Both the position numbers and the translations under genes were made by a program. From Gracilariopsis chorda (lineage: Eukaryota > Rhodophyta > Florideophyceae > Gracilariales > Gracilariaceae): a DNA stretch of 64,000 nucleotides. Within the stretch, counting starts at the first letter, position 1. Each line of letters begins with the position of its first letter. Location: assembly GCA_003194525.1 (NCBI GenBank), contig NBIV01000088.1, positions 124,001 to 188,000 of the forward strand. Reading direction: 5' to 3'. Of this stretch, positions 1-9,376 are shown piece after piece. The notes under the pieces were generated by a model. It had not been told where the DNA came from and did not search any database. It saw only the letters and a program-made list of their open reading frames with translations.

Positions 1-2064
1 GTACAGTGCACGGAAGACGAGCAGTGTGTCGCAAGGATCAGAGGTGTTTCACCGTCGGACATTGAGCTCTTTGCTCTGCGCTTGCTGCTCATGAATCACG
101 GGTCGAGCTCTTATGAAGAAGCAAGGACTTTCAACGGACAGCAGTATGGAACGTATCGTGAAACTGCGATTGTAAGCGGACTGCTCGCGGACGGATCCGA
201 GTTTGATATTGCATTCCAAGAAGCAGTGCAGATATACAGCACGCCCTCCGAGCTACGACGTCTGGTTGTCACACTATACCAACAAGGCGCAGACCCAGAA
301 AAAATGGCCGTCGAAAACTGGGAGGCACTATGTAGCGATATACATACAGGAGATGAGCAGCAACGAAAGCAAGATATGTACCGACGTGTGGTGGAGATCT
401 CAGACCGACACGGAGGACGACTGCTTCGCGATCACAGCTTCTTCTCCCAACACCTACAGCAGAACCATGGAGCCTTGACTGAGGCAAATCGAGCTACAAC
501 ATCTCGAAACGCGCGAGTGGTGCGAAATTGGTCAACTTTGCAGTCAAGGTACGCCACCTCAAAACCTAGCCAAAGACAAGTCATTGACAACGTCATTGCC
601 GCATGGCAACAACGAAAGGTGCTGCAGGAGCGAACAAGCACTCCTGGGAACGTTTTCTTTGTGCAAGGATCCGCAGGAACTGGAAAGACATACGTGCTCA
701 ACCTCCTTCGTGATATCGCTGAGTCGGAAGGAATGCTCGCCGAAATGACTCCTACAACAGAAATTGCAGCATCGTTGTACGAAGGTGGCCGCACTTTACA
801 TAGCCTGCTCGGACTGGGTGTAGCTGATAGGGACAGCACAAGCAGCACTACAGCCACTTTGTCAAAGTACGGTCCCCGATCTCGACGTGCAGAACTACTA
901 CGTGAAATACAGCTGCTCGTCTTGGATGAAGCTTCCATGCTCTCATGAAAGCTCTTCAAACTCATGGATGCGTTGCTCAAAGATCTTCGCTGCAGTGGAA
1001 TGGAAAACCCGCCTCCGTTTGGGGGCTTGACCATCGTTCTATCCGCTGACTACTCCCAGCTGCTTCCAGTGGTGCCGCAGGTGTACATGGAGGCCGAGCC
1101 AAGTAGAAATATGAGACGAGTTTACACAAACATTCTCAACGAATTGCCGTGGAAGAGTGATCTGTGGACATTGTGCTCGGTTCAAGTGCTGTACCACACC
1201 GCACAAGTACGCCAAGCCGATGATACGGCATTTGCGTCACTGTTACGTTCCATTGCACGCAACACAATATCCAACAACGCGCCAGTACCACTCAGCTCTT
1301 CCGGTGGCATGCAAATCGCCTACCAATTTCTGTGGAAGTGGCTCACAACACGACGCAAGGAGGATGTGGATCTCAGCAAAACGCTCATTGCCTCCACAAA
1401 CCAGTTTGTCGACGAACACAATGCGGCAGCGCTAGATCTATTTCCTGGTGAACGCTTCACTCTACCGTCAGCTACGACGGTACAACCTGTTCGTGGACAG
1501 AATCCAGAGTCTGACTTCGCCAGTTCTATCGTCCCCGAGTTTGCATATCAGTATTCGCCTACCGGAGTACCGCCTCATAACTTGGACTTGAAGATTGATG
1601 TGCCAGTTATGTTCATTCGGAACGTGCTGCATCCCACTGTGGTCAACAAAAAGCTGTTCGTAGTCGTGCGTGTCGATCAATTTACGATGCGGGTGGGTCG
1701 ATTCGACGAGAACAGACAGGTGCTGGAACGACAGCTCCTGCATCGTATCGATTTCGAGTTTTCTTTCGCAGACATTCGCATGATTCGAAGGCAGTTCCCC
1801 ATTCGTCTTTCGTTTGCAGCTACAGTTCACAAAGTACAGGGAAAAACCTTGGATGGCTTGGTTGTGGATGTACGATCCAACTTCTTCTTCGCCGGTCAGT
1901 TGTGTGTCGCATTGTCGCGCGTTCTATGGAACGACCATGTGTTACTCCTGCATGACCTGCAGCTTACATCCACAAATGCGCACACAATTCATCCCATGCC
2001 TGTGGCCATGTTCAACCCAGTGCTGCCTGAAGCCATTCAGTGCTGCATCCCTCCACAATCATAA
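1..2064 (+). pseudogene. Helitron-type Pif1-like DNA helicase, 5' end outside window, one in-frame stop
   Basis: Frame 1 is open from the first base. It encodes the C-terminal helicase of a Rep/helicase (Helitron) or related Pif1 protein, a 5'-3' ATP-driven DNA unwinding enzyme. The stretch GTYRETAIVSGLLADGSEFD matches the pre-helicase segment typical of Helitron proteins. Walker A GSAGTGKT lies at 667-690 and Walker B LDEAS at about 921-936. A GGLTIVLSADYSQLLPVV motif follows, and the last helicase motif GQLCVALSRV is at about 1891-1923. A TGA at 946-948 interrupts the frame just after LDEASMLS; the same frame then continues to a TAA at 2062-2064, so a single nonsense change has probably killed it. 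The Rep nuclease half, if present, lies upstream of the window. A stand-alone Pif1 gene is the alternative; the pre-helicase segment favours Helitron. Confidence 0.85.
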
Positions 2065-2274
2065 TCGTATTTCTTGCGTTCTTCATTCATTGAATTAAAC
2101 TACTTGCTTTTCCGCTTTTGCTTTCTCCACCCATTTTTTCTTCTCACCGCATTGTATCACTCCTCCACCGCGGCGCACAGCGCCGCCCGCGGCCGTAGGC
2201 CGCTTCCTCTTGTCACAACACAATCTCTCCATTATAAGTATTTGTTCCTCTATGAGGGGGGTGTTCTCGATTGA

Positions 2275-2354
2275 ATGGAGGCGTTGCGCCACAAATTCGT
2301 CTTGCACGCCCCCGTTTGCCCATGGAAATCGCCCATTTGGCGCAACGCCTCCAT
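2275..2354 (+). repeat. Perfect 17 bp inverted repeat hairpin
   Basis: The left arm (2275-2291, ATGGAGGCGTTGCGCCA) is exactly complementary to the right arm (2338-2354), with a 46-base spacer. Degenerate versions occur at the same place in the later ~0.5 kb units. As RNA it would form a long stem; its role is unknown. Confidence 0.8.
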
Positions 2355-2892
2355 ACAATTTGAAAAATTCAGCAGCAGCAGCAGCAGCAAACCTTCCTGC
2401 TTACTGGCTGGCACTCCCATAATGACTGCAGTGCCATCCAGTTACACAAAGCAACGTGTCGCGCTTTCTCATCATTGGCTGCCACTGCAGTCAGTTTAGG
2501 CACCTAAACAAAAATCCCTACGGCTCCACATACTCTAGGCGCCGCGGCGCCCCGTGGTTCTACGAGCACTATTGCGAGCACAAGCGAGCAAAGTGCTCGG
2601 AGAGCCTCCGAACGCCACGAAATACACAAAGCTACAAACACAACGCGGCGCGCAGCGCCGCCCACGGCCGAAGGCCGTTTCCACTTGTCCCGTACTATAA
2701 TGATTTACACATGTATGAGGAGGGTGTTGTTGATTGACGAGAGGCTTTGCGCCAAAAAATCCCCTTGCACGCCCCCTTCAGCGCATGCAATTTTCACGCC
2801 TCCCCGCCAATTAAAAAATTCAGCGGCAGCAGCAGCAGCAAAACTCAGAGCTCATTGGCTGCTGCTGCATGTTGACTGCCGCAGCTGCTAAG

Positions 2893-2919
2893 TGGCTGGC
2901 ACTGCAGCAGTGCCAGCCA
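2893..2919 (+). repeat. 13 bp-arm palindrome, unit 2
   Basis: TGGCTGGCACTGC is followed by one base and then its exact complement GCAGTGCCAGCCA. The same palindrome recurs at 3415-3441 in the next unit, and single half-copies (TGCCAGCCA) are scattered between. It behaves as a conserved module of the repeat unit. Confidence 0.8.
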
Positions 2920-3414
2920 CACTGTTGCACAGTGTCTAGCACTGCAGTTATTTTGGCAGTGCCAGCCAATTACAATCTACTGTACTCTACATACACTCTG
3001 CGGTGCCAGCCAATCACCAACGCGTGGGATCTCAATGGCAACTCTCTTCCATATTCACTCTTAGCGCTGCGGCCCTCATTGTTTTGCAGGCAGTTTGCGA
3101 GCAATAGCGAGCAGAAACCCCTGCAGATCCCCCAATGTGACCCCTACTCAGCGGCGCGCAGCGCCCGCGGCCGAGTTCCGCTTCTACTTTGCTCTCCATT
3201 CCATAAATTTACAAGCGTATGAGCACCTACATCTTGATTGAACAGAGGAGTTACACCAATAAACATGCCCGCACGCCCTTTTCAGCACATGCATAGACCT
3301 CTTCTGGCGCAACGCCTCCCTGCCATTCAAAATCCTCACCACCACCAGCAGCAGCAGCAGCAAAGCTCAGAGCTCATTGGCTGCTGCTGCATGTTGACTG
3401 CCGCAGCTGCCAAG

Positions 3415-3441
3415 TGGCTGGCACTGCAGCAGTGCCAGCCA
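3415..3441 (+). repeat. 13 bp-arm palindrome, unit 3
   Basis: Exact second copy of the palindrome seen at 2893-2919, in the same context (CAG run upstream, TACTGTACTCTACATAC downstream). Confidence 0.8.
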
Positions 3442-3725
3442 CAACGCTGCACAGTGGGTGGAACTGCAGTTACTTTGGCGGTGCCAGCCAATTTTAATCT
3501 ACTGTACTCTACATACAAAACTGCAGTGCCAGCCATTCACTAGCGCGCGAGCGCTCAGCTGCAACTCCATTCCATATTCACTCTCAGCGCCGCAGCCCTC
3601 GTTGGTTTGCTGGCCGTTTGCGAGCGATAGCAAGTAGGAATGGCCTACAGATCCCCCAGAACTACCCCAATTCAGCGGCGCGCAGCGCTGCCCGCGGCCG
3701 AAGGCCGCTTGTACTTGTCTAACCT

Positions 3726-3946
3726 AACTAAGGATTTGTGCGACAACGACCTTCGCGCCATTTAAAAAGGGAGTAAAATGCACGATTTTGTTTTTTTTGG
3801 CCCAAACTGCGCCAGCACCTAAAACCGTTCTTCACATTCATTTTCTGAGTCTTTTGGTTTTCCGACTTTTTGCGCCAATGATAATCAAACGTTTTGGACA
3901 ATCAAAACGTTTCATTCTCAGGTTTGTGACCGCTCAAGCTCGGGCC
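3726..3946. other. No gene seen between unit array and minisatellite
   Basis: An AT-rich linker with T runs. No reading frame, motif or repeat that I can support. Confidence 0.6.
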
Positions 3947-4209
3947 CTACCACTTTTCCTGCAGGCAAGATGCAGACGTCACAACTGCAGGAAAGAATGG
4001 TAGGGCGGCACTACCACTCCTTCCTGCAGGCAAGATGCAGACATCACAACTGCAGGAAAGTTTGGTAGGGCGGAGCTACCACTCTTTCCTGCAGGCAGGA
4101 TGGAAACGTCACAACTGCAGGAAAGAATGGTGGGGGGGCCCTACCACTCTTTCCTGCAGGCAAGATGCAGACGTCACAACTGCAGGAAAGAGTGGTAGGG
4201 CCGAAGGCC
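3947..4209. repeat. Minisatellite, 64-65 bp unit x4, each unit palindromic
   Basis: Units start at CTACCACT at 3947, 4011, 4076 and 4141 (periods 64, 65, 65). Within each, CTTTCCTGCAG and CTGCAGGAAAG form an inverted repeat of about 11 bp around a ~20-base spacer, and GGTAGGGC/CTACC arms pair across unit junctions. The last unit runs into GGCC-GAA-GGCC at 4199-4209, followed by TATAAGAATTTACAC, resembling the hairpin-plus-TATA module of the upstream array. The two repeat systems are therefore probably related. Confidence 0.9.
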
Positions 4210-4521
4210 TTTCTCACTCTTGTTTCAGTATAAGAATTTACACTGCAAGCCTTTTAACACGTCGCAACGCTTTTGCTTTTTTCAAATATGGCGTGAAATA
4301 AATGCTGACTCATTTGTGAAGAGTCATGCCCATTTTCGCTCATATGTTGCAGGTGTATGGTCTCAACAAACCAACTTCTACTTGTGAGGAATATATAGCC
4401 ACTAGTCAAGACCGTCATGAAATCTGTACGACCGTAAACTTGGGTACTTACAAGGCCGCCACCATCGACTCCATTTCATAATCCATTTTCAAAATGCTCC
4501 AAAACAAGATTCTCCCCAATT
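4210..4521. other. No gene seen
   Basis: Begins with the TATA-like segment after the minisatellite. The rest shows no supported feature; it may hold the unrecognised 5' end of the hAT element that follows. Confidence 0.5.
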
Positions 4522-6814
4522 GTGGTGTTCTTGGAGCTGACTTACCGGAAAAGCCATAAGGCCACCTGCTCCTTGCCTGGTAAGTCACGTTCATCAGCTG
4601 AGCAAAGTGCCCCTTCGAAGTCTCTCCAAATAAGAGAGCTATCACCAGTCGAGATGACGAAAGAGCGTCTTGTAGAGCAGGAGAGTAAAAGACAAAAGAG
4701 ACGTCGCAAGATAGAACCTGGACGTGATTCGAGCGTCACGGTGTCACTCTAGAACACTATTGCTGCTACACTGCATGGTAATAATAGATATTGAAGTTTA
4801 TCTGCGATACCTGTGGTAATGAAAAGGACATAAATATGAGCTTATCAACGAGCAACGTCATCGTTCTCTACAAGTTCAAACATTTGGCATTGCAGAACAA
4901 TCTTCTTTCTCTGAACAATAGCACTGCCACTAAAGTTGCCTTTAAATCTCGTACCTTGCAGGAGTGCAGGCAAAATGCTAGTCTAGCACGGGAATTTGAC
5001 ATACAATAATACTTCACGCCCAGCAATGGGGGTGCTTTGAGCGGACTTTTGGCGTTAAAAACGGTCAAAATTCCGGCTAGGATTCTGCAATGTGTGTCTG
5101 TTGTGATTTTTTCGTGCTTTATGGAGGCCTACTCTTCTCAGATCGCATCGTCGGTCTTGCAAGGATTCGTTGATATGTTTGGGGTTTGCATAAAATTTTT
5201 GAGCAAAGAAATGACGGAGGAAACATTGTCTGACACCTACGTGGCTGTCTGCCGCATCCTATGACGCTCTGTTACAGGCATACGCACATAATTAATAACG
5301 GTAGACGGGTAGAGCGTTGCGCTGTTTGCTCCAATCCTTGGAATGACATGGCATTATATACATAAGCAATGGAACATTCTTAGCGTTCCCATAGCAGCTC
5401 TGAACATGAGATTAGCGTCCAAGAGCATTCAAAAGCTACGCTATATTATGCAGGAAATACTAGAACAGAATCAAATTGTGGGCGCTGAAAATTTTTGCGC
5501 ACACACAGGTACTATCAATAATGAAGCCACCACAGCCCTGGGAGTTGATCTGCTTACCAAATACGATGGTTCTATCCATTGCGTGGTCCAAACGCTGGCC
5601 TTGGCAGATAATTATGTCTTCGAGCATGGTACTGTATAGAAAACGTATCTGGACCATGTGAAACAGGTGACGACGTACTTTAATCATCACCAATAGGCGG
5701 CACAACTGCTAGCTCAAAAGCAAGGAGAGGAGGGATTACCAAAGCTTGCTTGCATAGGCCCAAGCACGATATTCCCACGCGCTGGCATTCTCGTCTTGCT
5801 GCGATTTCTGTGTATCTGTGTCGGATTTATAATATCTTCGAAGTAGCTGAACAGCTCGAAATAAGTTTGGCGTACCTCCTTAGGCTTTCAAAAGATCAAC
5901 AAGATGTTATCGCATAGTTCATTACTGTGCTTGCAGAAGTTCGCAGGTTCATTCCTCAGCTGGAAGCCGATCGCAAAGTAACCATGTCCTGCGTGCCGCG
6001 TTTAATCCGTGAGCTACATGAGACAATGATGATTATGGCTAGTGCCATGATGCCTGCGTAGTCTATGGAGAATACTGAGTCCCTTCTTGAAATTACTTTT
6101 GAGGATACCAATGACTTATTTGAAGTGTATGCGTTGCCAACGAGGCCAAGCTCTGCTCCTCCCGACAAATAAAGAGATGACGCTCGTCGAATAGGATTGA
6201 CCAGGAACCACCCGAAGTCATTAGCCATCAAGCTGGCCGACCGCATTGCATATCGACTAGGAGCTCTTTGGGAACGTGTTGACGAAGAGGCAGCTTATTG
6301 GCGTCCAAACAAAGATGAAGAGTCCGAACTGGACAAAGACTTGCGTGAAGCACGTCGTCTACTTCTTTTTCAGGCTGCTGCAATTATGGACGTGAATGAA
6401 TGTGATCCAGATACCCTGGAATGCTCAGAGAATGATCGAAAAGCGTAAAAAAAGGTTCTATTCTTAGCTGTTTTTCGGGAGGCTGTTGAGCTTGAAAATT
6501 CCCTGGCTCCTAGAGCAGAGAGACTCGAGGTCCTCTTCGGTGTTTTGCACGATACAATTGGCGAGGTCCTAGAGAAAACATGTAGAAGGGATCCCAGTGC
6601 TGCCCTATTATTCTGGGAAGAAGCGAATCAAACGTCTACAATGATTAGCCATGTGCTTTTCTACACCGTTGCACGAGCTCGGCTGTCCTCTCAAGCATAC
6701 TGTGCCTGTGCTGAGAGAAGTTTTAGGAATCTAGCCAGGAGGGAAGGCGATCAAAGAAAGTTGTTACTGTCCAGTACTCTGGAAATGTTCGAAATGACAC
6801 GGGTTTTTGTTTGA
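4522..6814 (+). pseudogene. Decayed hAT-family transposase
   Basis: hAT transposases cut and paste DNA and carry a BED zinc finger, an RNase H-like DDE core and a C-terminal dimerisation region. Here the parts are in order but in several frames. A basic segment KRQKRRRKIEP lies near 4675-4715. A BED-like finger ICDTCGNEKD...STSNV...KH spans about 4795-4885. Core sequence includes GSIHCVVQTLAL at about 5570-5605 and DTRWHSRLAAIS near 5770-5810. The dimerisation region spans 6545-6814 (LLFWEEANQ...CACAERSFRNLARREGDQ). Multiple stops and frame changes separate these pieces. No terminal inverted repeats or 8 bp target duplication were found by eye. Family call is firm from the BED, CxxHxLxL-like and dimerisation signatures; subfamily is not assigned. 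Confidence 0.75.
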
Positions 6815-7036
6815 AACCAGGTCAAAAAGGGCTCTCTCCATCAAAACGGGTTCATGCACCCAAAAGGTGATGCGTTTAGACATGTATTACGTTTCATTGC
6901 TTACGAGATAGTACAAGAGTAAAGCTGCTGTAGAAGTGACTAAATTTGACTAACTTTCACTCGAACAGCGGTGACTATGGCTTTCTGAATCGCAGAAAAC
7001 TTAGTCACAAATCATTCCCTGCTAGACACTTTCCCC
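6815..7036. other. No gene seen
   Basis: Short spacer between the hAT remnant and the Tc1/mariner remnant; no repeat or motif supported. Confidence 0.5.
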
Positions 7037-7560
7037 ATGACAAAACTGAAGCACGTACAACGCTCATTTGGAACTTTTTGGAGCCGTTTAAGTTCAAATC
7101 CGAAACGAACTCCAAAACCTATTGCAAAAAAATACTCGGCAAACTGTTGCTGCAGCAACACTGTGCTATTTTATGTGGCACGTAAACGTAATTGTATAGC
7201 GTGGGATCTGAAAAGAAGTTCTAAATCTCAAAATATCTGTTTGCTACGTACAGCAGTTACTAAAACAATTATATCACGCTTAAATATTCAAAGATTATGC
7301 AAGCCCTATATATCACCGATTATCATAAGGTTGCACGACTTTAATGAGCTCGATGAAACATATCAAAAGAAGACTTTTTTTGGAACAAAGTTGGGTTTAT
7401 GGATGGGAAGAAGTTCAAATTTGATGATCTACATGGTCTATCGTATTACTGGCATGATTTGAAATCAGAGCCCTGGGGCCTGTCATCCTGTGTTAGAGGG
7501 AGGACTTCTGTCATTCATTGGGGTGCGATAGAAGTTTATGGTATTAGTTGTTGTGCAGCC
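7037..7560 (+). pseudogene. Tc1/mariner transposase, N-terminal/central part
   Basis: Residues read from about 7399 on (DGKKFKFDDLHGLSYYWHDL...SVIHWGAIEVYGIS) match the first-Asp block of Tc1/mariner transposases, whose family pattern is SDEKKFNLDGPDG..YYWHDLR...GGSVMVWGAI. The upstream stretch around 7240-7380 (KPYISPIIIRLHDF) fits the linker before that block in another frame, so at least one frameshift is present. Similarity stops at about 7560, exactly where the left inverted arm begins. The matching C-terminal half lies on the opposite strand inside the right arm (11760-12241). A separate, truncated copy is possible but the two halves are complementary rather than overlapping. Confidence 0.75.
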
Positions 7561-8116
7561 AGTGGTGAGCACAACTTCGGTAAAATAGGACTTTTATATT
7601 CGGCCTAACAGATGAGTTCCAATAGGTAATGGTCTCCCTAATATAGGAGCGGAGACCGGGGGAATCCTGAAAGGAGATCCGCAACCACCAAGTGGAGAGC
7701 GAGTTCACTGGACTGACGATAATCCTACAGGTGCTGCTATGAGACGCGCTGGGTATCGGTGCCTTAGAAACCACACCTAGAGGATGACTTAATAGTGTAC
7801 CTGACGGTGAATATCACGAGGTTGAACCAGACGAGGTAGAACAAACCTCAAGGGTGCTTGGTTTACATCACCGGAGGTAGAGCTTCCAGCGGCGCACTAT
7901 ATACAGTGCCGCACGCTGACCTCGGCGGCGACTATCTACTGTGTCCTATAAAAATCTAAGTTAGTTTATACTGCCTAGTTGAATTGCAATCCGCTGGAAC
8001 CATTCCTCTGGAATGGTGTGCCCACGTGGCACCAGTTAGAAAATAGGAATACTCCATTAGGAATCTTCCGTAACAGCCAATCTTTAGGAGCATGCACAGT
8101 ACCCACTGTACTACAT
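7561..8116 (+). repeat. Left arm of a ~556 bp inverted repeat
   Basis: The sequence from AGTGGTGAGCACAAC to GTACTACAT recurs as the reverse complement at 12242-12796 with many scattered substitutions (roughly 85% identity by eye). It has no coding I can recognise, no terminal inverted repeats of its own and no obvious target duplication. Possible origins are a MITE/SINE-like insert or the long TIR of a Mutator-like or foldback element. Confidence 0.85.
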
Positions 8117-8289
8117 CCTTGCTCTGTTCGAGACTCATCCTTTCTGCCCAACCGTCTCTGCAGTTTTCAAATTCCGCAGTTTTGGTCCAAAAGTTCATTT
8201 GATTGTACCGGCTTTCCTGTGGCCAGTACATCTTCCATAATCTCTTGGAACTGGGCAGGAGCTCGGATCCAAAAGCTTTAGCGGTTCTT

Positions 8290-9376
8290 TATCTCGCGCA
8301 TCCATGCGTTCTTCTCTTTGTGCTTTCTGATCATGCAGGATTAGTCTAATTACTTCGGCAATACCTTCCTTAATTTCCTTTAAGCTCTCACGGGCAAACT
8401 CTCCTTAATTTGGACAACTTTTCTTCCAATTTCCTCCGTTTAATGCCTACTGTACGAACCTCATCCTCAGTAGAACCAAGCTCTGCTGTGCTGAACGTAT
8501 AGGGTCCATTTTGACTAGTACAGTCCTTACGTTCTGCATCCACCGGACAACTGGCCTGCCCATATTTTTCATCAGCTGCTCTTTTTGATGATCTATGCAA
8601 CAGAAAAGCCTTACCATGCTTCCGTTTTGCTTTTGCTCCTTGCTTTCTGGACTCGTCACTGAACTTGTCCTGTGGCTATAAGTACTCCGCTGTTGAAAGC
8701 CACTTGAATGGAGGTGCATATATCGTTTGTTCATCCTTTGCCTTCTTTTGCAGGTGTAATGTGGAACTGCTCCTGTGTGAGGTTGTCTATCATTTCATCA
8801 CTGACACCATAATTATTCATAGCCTTTACTTTCCACTTTGCTGCAATAACGTGTTGGGCTTCTTTTGCAGCAGGTTGCCATGTACTTCGAAGAGAAGCTG
8901 CCAATCTGCTCATCTTATACTTTATCCTGCAGACCTTCTCCACACCGTTCCAAAGTGTGCTCTCATGTTCATTTCATTCCTTTGAAGACTGTTCAATCCA
9001 AGCCTTCGTCATGCATTGTACCTCTCTTCCGTAAAGGCTCTTCATCTTCCTTGTCTTTTCCTCAAACATTGCTGATCTTGAGTGACCTCGTCACCTTTGT
9101 CATCAGAATAGTGCAGTAGAGGACGAGTTGCGGTAGCTCATTGAGGCGATGAATCACGTAGTGCAGTTGAGAGATAATACGGTTGCGGATACTAGCAGAA
9201 TTGAGGTTCCTTATTACTTGTGTCTTTGGAAACTGTGGATATCCGACGCTTTCTTCTGCCGCCAAATTACATATGAAATCCAGTTCAGTACTCAGTTCAA
9301 CTTCATTAAAGCGCTGTGCAGATTTTGAGCAAGGCAAAGTATGTTCTTTCTCTCTATTGCCTTCTTGGCTGGGCAT
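8290..9376 (-). pseudogene. Decayed Myb/SANT-like protein (transposon accessory type)
   Basis: Minus-strand pieces in different frames look coding. FNEVELSTELDFICNLAAEE lies near 9300. TKAWIEQSSKE...ESTLWNGVEKV...SRLAASLRSTWQPAAKEA lies at about 9020-8870. A charged coiled-coil-like segment KRRKLEEKLSKLR... lies at about 8450-8290 (ARESLKEIKEGIAEVIRL...). The AWIE.S...LWNGVE....SLRSTWQ pattern resembles the trihelix/Myb-SANT-like DNA-binding accessory proteins encoded by PIF/Harbinger elements. Several frame changes and stops show decay. Its 3' end abuts the left inverted arm. The family assignment is inference; a host trihelix protein relic cannot be excluded. Confidence 0.45.

Larger units (their letters stand above)
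2100..3725 (+). repeat. Array of ~0.5 kb units with GC hairpins, TATA-like box and CAG runs
   Basis: Four related units begin at GC-rich hairpin blocks near 2170, 2645, 3151 and 3675 (spacings about 475-525 bp). Each has, in order: two adjacent GC hairpins; in several units a TATAAG/TATAAT box about 30-40 bases on; a GGCGCAACGCC-type inverted repeat; a CAG/GCA run; and copies of TGGCTGGCACTGC with its complement. The second hairpin is GCGGCC-GTA-GGCCGC at 2189-2203, ACGGCC-GAA-GGCCGT at 2664-2678 and GCGGCC-GAA-GGCCGC at 3694-3708. No credible coding is seen. Position just 3' of the helicase suggests Helitron sub-terminal repeats or duplicated promoter modules; both are inference. Confidence 0.75.

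Noticed and set aside
432-1034. 200-codon minus-strand ORF
   Set aside because: Opposite-strand shadow of the helicase; the plus strand carries Walker A/B motifs.
3350-3420. CAG/GCA runs as a polyglutamine or polyserine gene
   Set aside because: The runs recur in every repeat unit without a conserved reading frame around them.
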